NCBI RefSeq assembly: GCF_020171925.1 | Contig: NZ_JAIVAR010000001.1 | Span: 930,001-994,000 of the forward strand | Direction of reading: 5' to 3' | Length of the DNA stretch: 64,000 bases | Source: Rossellomorea aquimaris | GTDB lineage: Bacteria; Bacillota; Bacilli; Bacillales; Bacillaceae_B | Part shown: positions 9,727 to 18,986 of the stretch, in pieces | How the letters are laid out: every line of letters starts with the position of its first letter | How positions within the stretch are numbered: position 1 is the stretch's first letter | Made by a program: the position numbers and the translations under genes | Notes under the pieces: generated by a model | Told to the model about the DNA's origin: nothing | Seen by the model: the letters and a program-made list of their open reading frames with translations, nothing else | Databases searched by the model: none

Positions 9727-10180
9727 CTATTTACCATGAATAATCTTAACTGAATCAGAATCTTCACAGTACTCCCACATTTCCACATCGTTTGGAAAAG
9801 ATGCTGATACATCTTCTTGAAATATTCTATTAGAGTCAATCCCCTTCTCTCACAATCATCCTTCAACACAAATAAAATCTTACGTTAGCCACTTGGAGCA
9901 GCATGAAATCAGTACATCGCCTCATTCCAGATCGTCTACATTCCCTCCTATTGACCACTTATGCGACTTACACTCGACCATTAGTTCCTCCTCTTCATTC
10001 ACACATCCAAGATCAAAAACATGATCCTTTATAATCTCTTCTATTCCACATGAAACACTCACCTACTTCTCTATATTAAAACTTGTTTGTGAAAGTATTT
10101 ATACGCCTTCTCCTCGAACTCGCTTCCGACATGCCCATTGCTCTTGGTCAAGGTTGCATTCTCCCCCTCGTTTTATCATC
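9727..10180 (-). pseudogene. Broken restriction-endonuclease-like gene
   Basis: Piecing frames together on the minus strand gives a recognisable protein. GHVGSEFEEKAYKYF is followed by stops. Then come IKDHVFDLG and EEEELMVECKSHKWSIGGN, then after a frame change WNEAMY-stop-FHAAPSG and RKILFVLKDDCERRGLTLIEYF. A last frame gives DVEMWEYCEDSDSVKIIHGK and a stop. The VECKSH segment is the E-x-K strand of a PD-(D/E)XK fold. The layout (FEEKAYKYF, then ECKSHKW-GGN, then WNEAMYYF) fits a family of Bacillus restriction-endonuclease-like proteins. At least three frame changes or stops make it non-functional. The 5' end near 10180 is approximate. Confidence 0.7.
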
Positions 10181-10573
10181 TTCTATTACTTTATCTGCAT
10201 CCCCTTACAAAAAATAACTTAGGTTGTTGTCAGTACCGTTTATCTCCCACTTTTCATGATTCCCAGTTGTTAATAAATTTGAAAATAATTACATATAGTT
10301 AATTGATAAAACGAAATGAAGAGGTGAATGAGTTGGATCAAATAAGAGTCCAGATGAATGGGGCAATTTTTTCACCAGAAGTGTAAAAAGAAAAAGAGCA
10401 AAAAAATTGTAAAATTTAACTTGACGTCTACATCATTACTCCTCTTCTTACGAAATCGTTATATTTTCCTAGTTATATATTACAGGATCTGATTATTTAT
10501 GTAAATTTTGTGGGGTTCTGATGAATCGGGGTTTTAAATATTTGGCCTTCAACTTAGCAAAACGTTAAAAGCG
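10181..10573. other. Non-coding gap between broken REase gene and terminator
   Basis: AT-rich, with no gene of useful size. A 20-codon frame beginning GTG at about 10325 (MNELDQIRVQMNG) has a moderate ribosome site but no recognisable product and may be a gene remnant. Confidence 0.35.
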
Positions 10574-10615
10574 ATAAAAAAATGTAGAGCGGAAATCGTC
10601 CCAGCTCTACATTTT
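10574..10615 (-). terminator. Strong terminator of the LlaJI-like operon
   Basis: A perfect 12-base stem (AAAATGTAGAGC with GCTCTACATTTT) encloses a 13-base loop. On the minus strand it is followed by seven T. It lies about 150 bases past the methyltransferase stop. The plus strand also ends in TTTT, so it may work both ways. Confidence 0.75.
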
Positions 10616-10708
10616 AATTCTAATTCCTTATATGTGACAGTTCCAAAAATCAAATCAATATTCGATCACTATAAAGAATTTCTCACAAGTAAAATTTACC
10701 TCCACACA

Positions 10709-10738
10709 AATCCCCACCTTTATTCAAAGGTGGGGATT
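10709..10738. repeat. Perfect 13-base inverted repeat after the methyltransferase gene
   Basis: AATCCCCACCTTT and its complement flank the loop ATTC. It lies 22 bases past the methyltransferase stop. The T-run after it on the minus strand is only TTTGTG, so it may be an mRNA 3'-end stabiliser or a first weak terminator before the stronger one at 10574-10615. Confidence 0.6.
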
Positions 10739-10760
10739 ATAAACAACAAGATAAATAAAT

Positions 10761-11855
10761 TTAATGATCAAAAAGCTCAAGTTGCATATGTTTATTCAAT
10801 GCATTGTTGAGTTTTGCTACATCAATTGTAGATAGCTGTTCTATTATAGAATGACCAATAACTTGTCCTAATTTTGGAGGAACTGCATTACCAATTACTT
10901 TATACTTAGAAGCAAGCGAATTACCTACAAAGACAAAATGGTCAGGAAAAGATTGAATTCTTGCAATCTCTCTTACAGAATATCTTCTATTTTCAGTTGG
11001 GTGTATGATACCACAGTTTTCAGGAGTGGCTGCAGCAGTAATAGTACCATTAATTTCATTTCTAGAAAATCTACGATAAAAATTTGGTGCCCTATACTTC
11101 TTCATATTATCCCGAATTTTTTTTAATCTCGGCGGAAGCTTATCATATGGAATGTCCTTCCAAGATCCTCCTTCATTTATGAAAGGGATTAATTTCTTTG
11201 ATTGAGGAGAAAATTCCCAAACATCATTTTGGTTTGGCAAGTTCTCTACATCTTTTATTGCAGCTCCAACTGTAAGTTCCAAATCTTCTTGGCTATTGGT
11301 TGGTAATGGGAATTCATACTCGAATTCTAAATCTTTTCTTATACCAACAAATATCACACGGTATCTTTGTTGAGGTACACCATAATCACTAGATCTAATT
11401 AGTTTGTAATTTACAACATATCCAGGTTCAATGTCATCTAATGTTTTCACAATAGAATCTAGCAATAATGATCCATCTAAATTTTTTGTAGAAAGAATAC
11501 CTCTAACATTTTCAAAGATAACGACCAACGGCTTTTTAGCTTCGATAACTCTAATCGCTTCTTCAAATAGAGTCCCTCTTTCGTCAGTAACACCTTTCCT
11601 TGAGCCTGCACTAGAAAAAGGTTGGCAAGGGAAGCCTGCTGCCAATACATCACAATCAGGAATTTCATCCACATCTATTTTTTTAATATCTCCTTCAATA
11701 ACCGTGGAGTTTTTCATATTAAAACGGTATGTTTCAACTGCAGTATGATCGACATCATTTGCCCATACCACATCCATGCCTGCTTGCTCTAAACCCAAAT
11801 CTAATCCACCGCAGCCACTAAATAAAGAAACTACCTTTAATTGTTTATTCTTCAA
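10761..11855 (-). CDS. DNA (cytosine-5-)-methyltransferase of the LlaJI-like system
   Basis: 364 residues if started at TTG 11855, which has GGAG nine bases upstream; another TTG lies at 11870. The C5 motifs are in order: I (SLFSGCGGLDLGLEQAG), IV with catalytic Cys in GFPCQPFSSAG (Cys about 77), VI (FENVRGI), VIII (QQRYRVIFVG), IX (SVREIARIQSFPDHF) and X (GNAVPPKLGQ). It follows the McrC/LlaJI-like gene by about 60 bases on the same strand and should protect host DNA against that nuclease. The target-recognition region between VIII and IX is ordinary in length. The sequence specificity cannot be read from the sequence. Confidence 0.93.
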   Translation of the reverse strand: MKNKQLKVVSLFSGCGGLDLGLEQAGMDVVWANDVDHTAVETYRFNMKNSTVIEGDIKKIDVDEIPDCDVLAAGFPCQPFSSAGSRKGVTDERGTLFEEAIRVIEAKKPLVVIFENVRGILSTKNLDGSLLLDSIVKTLDDIEPGYVVNYKLIRSSDYGVPQQRYRVIFVGIRKDLEFEYEFPLPTNSQEDLELTVGAAIKDVENLPNQNDVWEFSPQSKKLIPFINEGGSWKDIPYDKLPPRLKKIRDNMKKYRAPNFYRRFSRNEINGTITAAATPENCGIIHPTENRRYSVREIARIQSFPDHFVFVGNSLASKYKVIGNAVPPKLGQVIGHSIIEQLSTIDVAKLNNALNKHMQLELFDH

Positions 11856-11916
11856 ATTAATCCACTCCAAATTGATCAGAAATAATCAATGTTTACTGTA
11901 ATTTTATAGGAACCTA

Positions 11917-13239
11917 CTATATATCTGGAAATGATTTCTTTTCTAATTCATTATAATCATCAGCAGTGAATATAAAATTATTTAAATATCTATTATAAAC
12001 TCTTTCATCGGAGAGGTAAACCAATTTAACTGGTTCTTCACTAATAAAATCTAACGTTACTTTTCCGAAGATATCAAATGTATTTTTGGAGTTAGAATCT
12101 GTAGGGAATAGAAAGTAATTACGAACCTTCTTTCCAATACTTTCTGTTTGTAGTCCTTTCTCGTAAAGCAGTTGTTTTGCCACATCATTTACAGATGGAT
12201 TCCCCAGAACTTTACCATTATCGAAGCGGATATTATAATACTTTGCATCTAATATCAAGAAATATTCAGTTTCTTCCAACTTGTAAGTAGAAATCACATC
12301 AGGCTTGAATGTATCCTTTTCTACTATGTCCCCTGCTGGATAAGAACTCCAACTTGGTCTTGGTAAAGAGTTTTCATACAACTTAAACTTATTATCAAAA
12401 AGTTCACTGCAGATTTTTTCCCAGATGTGTTCAAAGTATTTTGTGCCATAAGCATCTATTTGGTTCATTTTGTGTTCTGAGGTGTTTAACAAAACCGCCT
12501 TAATAGCTTTTAGTAACTTTATTCTATGGTCAATAAAAGTAAGGTTTAATTCTCTATCTATCACATTCACTAAATAATCTACTGCACCTAGGTCTTCAAG
12601 ATCCAGATCTAATGGTTCAATTTCTATATGAGAATAGCCTAACCAATTCTTGTACAACTCGTAACAATAATTAACTACCCATTGATGTACCTTTATAATC
12701 AAGTGGTTTAAGTCACTAAGATCGTTATGAGTTAAAACATCAAAGTAATAAGGTGAACCATTAATAATTGTTGGGTTAAGTTCATCCACGGTTTCTCCCC
12801 ACAAGATTTCACCGTCACCATTCAATTCAATTATCTCTTTGCTTACTGTATAAAAACCGTTAAGAAGATAATCTTCTATAATGAATTTAGATAAAGCGAA
12901 AGAACTTACCTCTTCATTTAACAGATTATCTGAAAGAAAATCCATTTGATCATGGTTAACTAATGGTTTTGAAGCATATTTTTGAATGACGTTAATAATT
13001 AACTGAGCTTTCCGTTCCATATCCTCTCTTGTTTTAGATGGTTTTACATACTTAGGAAAAATAAAATAAACATTGTGTAGGTAATTTAACATTCCAACAA
13101 AATGAAACGATAATTTTCCCTTTTCAACTTCAATGCATATTTTCTTCTTTTTTAAGGTCTCAATAAATTCACTTTCGAAATACTTTTCTAAAAATGTTAC
13201 TGAATAATACTTCTGTTCAATAAAGTAATACGTCTTCAA
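11917..13239 (-). CDS. LlaJI/McrC-like restriction endonuclease subunit
   Basis: 440 residues. TTG start at 13239, directly abutting the stop of the ATPase gene, so translation is probably coupled. The C-terminal half carries a PD-(D/E)XK nuclease site: D314 in KPDVIS, then D331-A-K333 in LILDAKYY. The end of the protein (YFLFPTDSN, FGKVTLDF, VYNRYLNNF) resembles the LlaJI restriction endonuclease family, the McrC-like partner of a McrB-type motor. In McrBC-type enzymes this subunit cuts DNA when driven by the AAA+ partner. Unlike true McrBC, which attacks methylated DNA, LlaJI-type enzymes come with methyltransferases and attack unmethylated sites. The adjacent methyltransferase favours the LlaJI mode. 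Confidence 0.8.
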   Translation of the reverse strand: MKTYYFIEQKYYSVTFLEKYFESEFIETLKKKKICIEVEKGKLSFHFVGMLNYLHNVYFIFPKYVKPSKTREDMERKAQLIINVIQKYASKPLVNHDQMDFLSDNLLNEEVSSFALSKFIIEDYLLNGFYTVSKEIIELNGDGEILWGETVDELNPTIINGSPYYFDVLTHNDLSDLNHLIIKVHQWVVNYCYELYKNWLGYSHIEIEPLDLDLEDLGAVDYLVNVIDRELNLTFIDHRIKLLKAIKAVLLNTSEHKMNQIDAYGTKYFEHIWEKICSELFDNKFKLYENSLPRPSWSSYPAGDIVEKDTFKPDVISTYKLEETEYFLILDAKYYNIRFDNGKVLGNPSVNDVAKQLLYEKGLQTESIGKKVRNYFLFPTDSNSKNTFDIFGKVTLDFISEEPVKLVYLSDERVYNRYLNNFIFTADDYNELEKKSFPDI

Positions 13240-14973
13240 CTAATCTTCACTTCTCAGGTCATCTTCAGAAAAAATGAATATATTTTTTTTGTCATCGAAA
13301 TCCCTTACGATATCTGAAAAATTCTTTTTTCTGAATAACTTATTATGATTGTACCTAAGTACATCATCTCGCAAGTACAAAAGTAACTTATTTTTGAAAG
13401 TATCAATATTATTTAACTCATGAGCCTTTAAAAAGAATGGACCTAACAATTTATCTTCTGAGACAAAATCTTTAATATGGTCATTAATAGTCGTCCTCAA
13501 TTTATTCCAAGAAACCTTTTCTCCTTCCATAAACGGCAATTCAACAAAAACACTATCCATCTTATGATCATTTTGGTCTAAAGGTAAATACTCAAATGAC
13601 CATCTTCTTTTAAATGCAGTATCCATTGGATTAACACCTTGGTCAGAACTATTCATTGTTGCCCATATGAAAAAATTGGATGGTAGTTTTATTTCACGAT
13701 CCATTATTCCTTTACTTCTTAGAAAGTTCATAACATCAGGATTAAAGACTATTCCGTACTCGCTTTTGCCGTCTTCATCTCTATCTAATAATTGAAAAGC
13801 ATCTCCAAAGACTCTTGCTGCATTTGCTCGATTGATTTCTTCAATAATTAACACGAAGCTTGATTTTGGATTCTTCAATGCTTTAACTAAAGTTGAAATG
13901 AAAGGACCGGGCACAAATTGATAATCTATAATGGGTTCGAAATTCTTGCCTGGATGTTTGACTTTATCTGAAGAATATATAGGTTCATCTACTTCCCGAT
14001 ATAAAGGTACAGGTTTATATGAACCGATAAATTGATTGTAAGAATAATTCTGGTAAAAAGTTATTCTCTCAACAAGTTCTTCACTTTTAAAAGTGTTATC
14101 TATTTCTGTTTTTAATGCAAAACTCTTCCCAGTTCCTGGGGCACCATAGATAATTTTATTTCGTGGTTTGTCTTTCGGAATGGTAATTTCGTCAAATGAT
14201 TCACTTTCCCCAGTTTCTGTAATGTCGTCTTCCTCTTGCCCTGTTTCATCCTCTAGGGAAAAGTCCCTAAATAGACTTTCATCTAAATCTTCTATTCTAA
14301 AAGAGTTCTCACTAAAGTAATCCTCTTCTAAATCAGGGATGTCTGCATTATCAAATAGGAAATTTGCAACATCAGAAGAAAAGGTGTTAGACAAAGCCTC
14401 TCTAATACTTTCCTCCAATGACTTTGTATCATCTAGTTGAATATTTTTTAATAAGAATACAATCAAAGGGAATGTATCTTCTCCACAAATTCTAAAGCCA
14501 ATATATTGAAATAAATTCTCCTGCCAATCTGGATGTTTCTTAAGACTACTAGTACTTCCAGTATCAGTATCTTCTCCTAATAGTAATAATGCTGAATTCT
14601 TAGGTCTCGTTGGATATTCAGTCACACCAGTTGCTGCAGCTCTATTAACTTGGGTAGATAAAAAGTTTTTTCCAACTTTTGTGGATATTCTATTTTTCAA
14701 TTCTTCTTTAGTTATTTCACCTAGGTAGTTACCCTGCAGTTCCTCACTATTTAATGTTCCAAATGTTAATATATCGGACACAACGCTACTGAACATATTC
14801 CTTAAAGGTGAACCCTTTTGAACGTCAACAACTTCTTCATTGGACCTTTTTTCCACAATGTCCGTTGCTAAGAAATATACTAGTGAAGATGTCCTTTCCA
14901 AGTTAATTTTTCCTTCACTAGCAGATTTTAACTCGGGATAAAACTCATTTATTGCTCTTGATGAAAAATACAA
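13240..14973 (-). CDS. McrB-like AAA+ (GTPase) restriction subunit
   Basis: 577 residues. TTG start at 14973 behind AGGAGGAAAACAA. The N-terminal 240 residues are probably DNA-recognition sequence, followed by an acidic linker rich in Asp and Glu (about 217-262). The McrB AAA+ core follows: Walker A GAPGTGKS (277-284), Walker B LIIEEINRANAARVFGDAFQLLD, and the sensor region WATMNSSDQGVNPMDTAFKRRW. The EINRAN and MNSSD elements are the marks of the McrB branch, which uses GTP. First gene of a three-gene operon with the nuclease and the methyltransferase. It would read DNA, translocate, and switch on the nuclease. Confidence 0.9.
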   Translation of the reverse strand: MYFSSRAINEFYPELKSASEGKINLERTSSLVYFLATDIVEKRSNEEVVDVQKGSPLRNMFSSVVSDILTFGTLNSEELQGNYLGEITKEELKNRISTKVGKNFLSTQVNRAAATGVTEYPTRPKNSALLLLGEDTDTGSTSSLKKHPDWQENLFQYIGFRICGEDTFPLIVFLLKNIQLDDTKSLEESIREALSNTFSSDVANFLFDNADIPDLEEDYFSENSFRIEDLDESLFRDFSLEDETGQEEDDITETGESESFDEITIPKDKPRNKIIYGAPGTGKSFALKTEIDNTFKSEELVERITFYQNYSYNQFIGSYKPVPLYREVDEPIYSSDKVKHPGKNFEPIIDYQFVPGPFISTLVKALKNPKSSFVLIIEEINRANAARVFGDAFQLLDRDEDGKSEYGIVFNPDVMNFLRSKGIMDREIKLPSNFFIWATMNSSDQGVNPMDTAFKRRWSFEYLPLDQNDHKMDSVFVELPFMEGEKVSWNKLRTTINDHIKDFVSEDKLLGPFFLKAHELNNIDTFKNKLLLYLRDDVLRYNHNKLFRKKNFSDIVRDFDDKKNIFIFSEDDLRSED

Positions 14974-15677
14974 TTGTTTTCCTCCTAATTCCTATATAAG
15001 AAACTGTTTTAAATTATTTCTTTCATATAACAAAGCTATGTAAATTAATCAGATTTGTATTTGTTAAGTGAATGATCTGTTAACTTGCTTTATTTATCAA
15101 AGTATTACATTTATGTAACATATTTTACTACAATGAATTGCTTGAATCTAGAGATGTTACCATTCATTTTTTGGTTCTGAATAAAAGTTTATATTTATCT
15201 TTAGACTTCAAATTCTACTAAGTAAATGAAAATATTCGTCCAAGAGAATAAGACTTATACATATTCTTCACTAAACGGTTAATAAAATATGTATGGGTAT
15301 TTATTTTATTAAATTAACAAGTTAGATGTCCTAAGTGAATAGACCATTACAATAAGACAGTGGAATAGAAAGTGCATGTAATAGATTACGCAATATACAA
15401 ACCTGCTAAAAAAAATGTAAGAGACTTGAAGATGAAAAGTTCTTCTCGCAGAAGAACTTTAGTACTCAATTATTGGAGAATAAATACTAAGAGAAATATA
15501 ACCTAACTTTGAAGGAAATCCTTGACTATATTTAATATGCCCGGATTCCTGTTATTTTCCATTAACAAAAGTAAAGGTAGACATCGTCTTATTATTAAGT
15601 ATAAAATTAATAGTTGCTTTAATAAAAAAAGTAAGCTATGCTGCTTATTAAATAAGAAGTTGTGGGAAGTGTTTGCC
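14974..15677. other. Long AT-rich divergent control region between the two restriction operons
   Basis: About 700 bases with no credible gene, between the minus-strand LlaJI-like operon and the plus-strand methyltransferase. It must hold the promoters for both. A perfect palindrome at 15436-15460 is listed separately. The frame of the second methyltransferase stays open upstream to 15522, but that stretch has no family similarity. Confidence 0.5.
15436..15460. promoter_or_regulatory. Perfect 11-base palindrome, candidate operator or leader hairpin
   Basis: AAAGTTCTTCT and AGAAGAACTTT flank CGC with no mismatch. It lies in the divergent region about 220 bases before the methyltransferase ATG. 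It is not followed by a T-run, so a protein-binding site or an mRNA leader hairpin is more likely than a terminator. Confidence 0.45.
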
Positions 15678-17390
15678 ATGAAAAAATTAACTTATAAATT
15701 AATTGACCTCTTTGCCGGTGCAGGAGGACTTAGTAACGGATTTGAACAAACAGAAAGATTTAAAGTGGTTGGCGCTGTAGAAATAAATAGAGCTGCCCGT
15801 GAAACATTTGAATGTAATCATGGGGAAAATCTAATTCTTGATGCAGATGAAAATGGAATAAGTGACATAACAAAGATAGATTTTTTATCTTTGAAGTCTA
15901 AATTAAACTTAAACATAAATGACACTGTTATAGTTGGAGGTCCCCCTTGCCAAGGATTTTCCAACGCAAACAGGCAAAAAAATTATTTGATTTCTGGAAA
16001 TAACCAGCTGGTAAAAGAATTTGTTAGAGCCATAGATGAAATACGTCCGATTGGTTTTGTTATGGAGAATGTTAAAACAATGAACTCTGATACTCATAAA
16101 TTTTTTGTGACCAAGGAAAACTCTGAAAAGTCCAAGGATTATAGCTCTTTAAAACATCTTAATGAAATCTCTAAAGAGGAAAAAATTTATTCCCAAGATC
16201 GTATTGAATTAATTGTTTCAGAGACTTTGCCGAAGAGTCTATTTGTTAAGTATAAAACTTTGAATGAAGTCCCACACCCTATTATTCAAAAGAAAGAATT
16301 ACTAACAAGGTTGCGTACATTTCAGCGCAGATATCAAAAGTCAAACATTATCAGCCTAAAAAACAATGCAGAAAAAAATGAAGTAGAATGTATATTATCT
16401 GAATTAGAAAATTATGACTCTCAAGATATTCTTGTAAAAAATATTATTTCTGACTTAAACAAATTGTTAACTGAATTATTATTAGATCCTGTAACTTCAG
16501 AACAAAAAATACAGCACTTAATTACGTTTAATGAATACAATCGATTCTTAACTAGGTGTCAGGAATTAAAAGATGAAGAGATTGAATGCCTCAAACTTGT
16601 AGCTGATTATGAAGCTAATAAATATGTAAGAGTTGAAGCAGTAGTGTATTCATATAATGTTGTAAAATATCTAAAAAAAGTATTTGAATGCTTTGGGTAT
16701 AAAGTAGAACCTGGAGTCCTGGACTCATCTAACTATAAGGTACCTCAGAGAAGAAAGAGATTTATAATGATGGGAGTCCGGTCCAAAGAGATTAATATAA
16801 AACTTCCGGAGCCACTTACTGATAATCCTACAACAGTGAAAGATGCAATTAGTGATTTAGAAATTATTGAACCTCAGCAGGAATTCGATAATTATAATGA
16901 GAACATCTATGTTGAATTGTCGGAAGCATCTTCACTAGTTAAGGGCTACTTTAGAGAAGATATTACTGAGAGTCTATTGTTTAATCATGTTAATACAAAC
17001 AGCTCTCCCCTAATTAAGAAAAGGTTTGAAGCAATCAGAAAAACTAATGGGAAGAACTTTCATAGTTTATCAGAAGAATTAAAGTCTAGTTACGAAGATG
17101 CTTCTAGAACACAAAATACCGTTTACTTAAGACTTAACTATGATGAACCGTCCCCTACTGTAGTCAATGTCCGGAAATCTATGTGGCAGCATCCAACAAA
17201 GGCAAGAGCTTTAAGTATAAGAGAAGCAGCTCGCCTACAATCATTCCAAGATTCATTCATTTTTCATGGACGTAAAGATGAACAATATCAACAAGTAGGT
17301 AATGCTGTTCCCCCCTTATTGGCAAAGGCTATAGCAAATCAGCTAGTAGAATATTTAGATGAAATTCAAGAAATAGACAGCTCCAAATAG
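15678..17390 (+). CDS. DNA (cytosine-5-)-methyltransferase of the MORC/Z1/AIPR system
   Basis: 570 residues from the ATG at 15678; motif I begins about 8 residues in (LIDLFAGAGGLSNGF). Other C5 motifs are IV with catalytic Cys in GGPPCQGFSN (Cys about 91), VI (FVMENVKTM), VIII (VPQRRKRFIMMGVR), IX (LSIREAARLQSF) and X (VGNAVPP). About 190 mostly charged, AT-coded residues are inserted between motifs VI and VIII, which makes the protein long for the family. The upstream ribosome site is weak (GGGAAG). A terminator overlaps the stop codon, so it is transcribed apart from the ATPase operon that follows, which could let methylation start before restriction. Pairing with that operon is inferred from position. 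Confidence 0.9.
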   Translation: MKKLTYKLIDLFAGAGGLSNGFEQTERFKVVGAVEINRAARETFECNHGENLILDADENGISDITKIDFLSLKSKLNLNINDTVIVGGPPCQGFSNANRQKNYLISGNNQLVKEFVRAIDEIRPIGFVMENVKTMNSDTHKFFVTKENSEKSKDYSSLKHLNEISKEEKIYSQDRIELIVSETLPKSLFVKYKTLNEVPHPIIQKKELLTRLRTFQRRYQKSNIISLKNNAEKNEVECILSELENYDSQDILVKNIISDLNKLLTELLLDPVTSEQKIQHLITFNEYNRFLTRCQELKDEEIECLKLVADYEANKYVRVEAVVYSYNVVKYLKKVFECFGYKVEPGVLDSSNYKVPQRRKRFIMMGVRSKEINIKLPEPLTDNPTTVKDAISDLEIIEPQQEFDNYNENIYVELSEASSLVKGYFREDITESLLFNHVNTNSSPLIKKRFEAIRKTNGKNFHSLSEELKSSYEDASRTQNTVYLRLNYDEPSPTVVNVRKSMWQHPTKARALSIREAARLQSFQDSFIFHGRKDEQYQQVGNAVPPLLAKAIANQLVEYLDEIQEIDSSK

Positions 17391-17409
17391 GAGACTGTCT
17401 TTTCTTTTC
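17375..17409 (+). terminator. Terminator overlapping the end of the second methyltransferase gene
   Basis: AGACAGCTCC pairs with GGAG-A-CTGTCT (one bulged A) around AAATA, followed by TTTCTTTT. The left arm is inside the last codons of the gene. Confidence 0.65.
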
Positions 17410-17513
17410 CAAATTTAACATAACAATATATAGAAATTTGTACTACAATAGCAATATAAGTATATAGTCCGGAATGGTTATATAAGATTAGTTATTTTAA
17501 TAAGGAGATAGTT

Positions 17514-18986
17514 ATGAAAACAATTTTAACTCAACCCTCAGCCGGCCCCGTTATAAACGCATTACGGGCACTAGGTTATAACGCTAGAACAGCTATTGCT
17601 GATATTGTAGATAATTCAATAGATGCTAAAGCATCAGAAATAGACATGAATTTTGATTATAACGATGGTAATGGTTATATCGAGATTAAAGATAATGGAT
17701 CAGGAATGAACATAGAAGAAATACAAATTGCCATGTCAATTGGTTCTAAGGATCCCCGTCATAAACGAAAAAACAAAGAATTAGGTAGATTTGGCATGGG
17801 GCTTAAAACAGCCGCCTTTTCATTGGGTAAACGGCTAAGTGTTCTCAGTAAACAAGGTAATTACATCGTTGAAAGGTGCTGGGACTTGGATCACGTTTCA
17901 GACACCAATAACTGGGAACTATACACTAACATACCTGAAGAAGTGAAAGTACTTATGTCAGACATAAACAACCCATCTGGCACAATAGTCTTTATTGACA
18001 AACTCGACAGGTTTATGAGAGCTGGAGAATCCCCTATTTTGCCGGAGAGTTTTAATAAAAAGATTGAAAGAATATACAAGCATACTTCTTTTGTTTTTCA
18101 CAATATACTTTCTGGAGAAATAAGCATGAGGATTAATGGAAACGCAGTTGAACCTTGGGATCCTTTTTTAACTACTCATGACTTTACTAATCCATTAAGG
18201 CCAAGAGTACTTAAGGATACTTCGGGATTGATTAATGTTAGTACATATATATTACCTCATGCTTCTTATCTCAATCAAACGGAATACAGAAATGCTGGGG
18301 GAATAAAAGGTTGGAATGATCATCAGGGATTTTATATTTATAGAGAAAACAGACTGCTTCACTTTGGAAACTGGCTTGACTTATTCCCAAAAGACCAAGC
18401 ATCTCAATTAGCAAGAGTAAGGATTGATATTACAAATAAGTCAGATGAGATATGGCAGGTTGACATAAAGAAATCTACAGTAAACCCACCTGACTTCATC
18501 AAGAATCAATTAAAAGCAATTGCAAAAGAGGCACGCGAAATTTCTAAGCAAGTATTTTACTTTAGAACACAAAGTAATTCTGGCGACACTACAATCCGAA
18601 GCAACGTAAATACTTGGCAGCAAGAGAATGTAGAGAATGGTACAGCTTTCAAATTAAACCGTTCACACCCCCTACTTCAAAAGATAATGAAGAATACTTC
18701 TGATGAAAATCTTAAAGATTTAAAAATGTTCCTAAAACTTGTAGAACTTGGCTCCCCTGCAAATATTGTCATCGTACCTAAAGTTGAAGAAGAACTGATG
18801 CAGCCAATTACTGACAGCGATAAAGAACTAATCAGCCAGCTGGCAGGTATGTATACACAGCTGGTAGACTCAGATGATAGCAATGAATTGATTAATATCA
18901 TTTTAATGACACCTTCAATGGAGCGATTTAACCGTTTTACCATTAAGACAGTATTAGAGGAGAGAAATTATGTTAAATCAACTTAA
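17514..18986 (+). CDS. MORC-like GHKL (HATPase) protein of a restriction-like system
   Basis: 490 residues; ATG behind AAGGAGATAGTT. A Bergerat-fold ATPase lies at the N-terminus: N-box AIADIVDNSIDAKA (27-40), G1 box DNGSGM, G2 box GRFGMGLKTAAFS. After it come an S5-like segment and a C-terminal region unique to this family. Proteins of this kind were grouped by comparative genomics (Iyer, Abhiman and Aravind) as bacterial relatives of eukaryotic MORC ATPases, found with Z1, PD-(D/E)XK and AIPR genes and a methyltransferase, as here. ATP-gated dimer closure around DNA is the expected activity. It heads a four-gene operon and overlaps the Z1 gene by 17 bases. A weak promoter-like TTGTAC/TATATA pair lies at 17439-17467. 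Confidence 0.88.
   Translation: MKTILTQPSAGPVINALRALGYNARTAIADIVDNSIDAKASEIDMNFDYNDGNGYIEIKDNGSGMNIEEIQIAMSIGSKDPRHKRKNKELGRFGMGLKTAAFSLGKRLSVLSKQGNYIVERCWDLDHVSDTNNWELYTNIPEEVKVLMSDINNPSGTIVFIDKLDRFMRAGESPILPESFNKKIERIYKHTSFVFHNILSGEISMRINGNAVEPWDPFLTTHDFTNPLRPRVLKDTSGLINVSTYILPHASYLNQTEYRNAGGIKGWNDHQGFYIYRENRLLHFGNWLDLFPKDQASQLARVRIDITNKSDEIWQVDIKKSTVNPPDFIKNQLKAIAKEAREISKQVFYFRTQSNSGDTTIRSNVNTWQQENVENGTAFKLNRSHPLLQKIMKNTSDENLKDLKMFLKLVELGSPANIVIVPKVEEELMQPITDSDKELISQLAGMYTQLVDSDDSNELINIILMTPSMERFNRFTIKTVLEERNYVKST

Noticed and set aside
11917..14973. A classical type IV McrBC that attacks methylated DNA
   Set aside because: Two active-looking 5mC methyltransferases are next to it, and the nuclease subunit resembles LlaJI. 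A methylation-dependent enzyme would endanger the host.
15522..15677. N-terminal extension of the second methyltransferase
   Set aside because: Motif I of C5 methyltransferases normally lies within about 10 residues of the start. The added 52 residues are Lys/Asn-rich and resemble translated AT-rich spacer.
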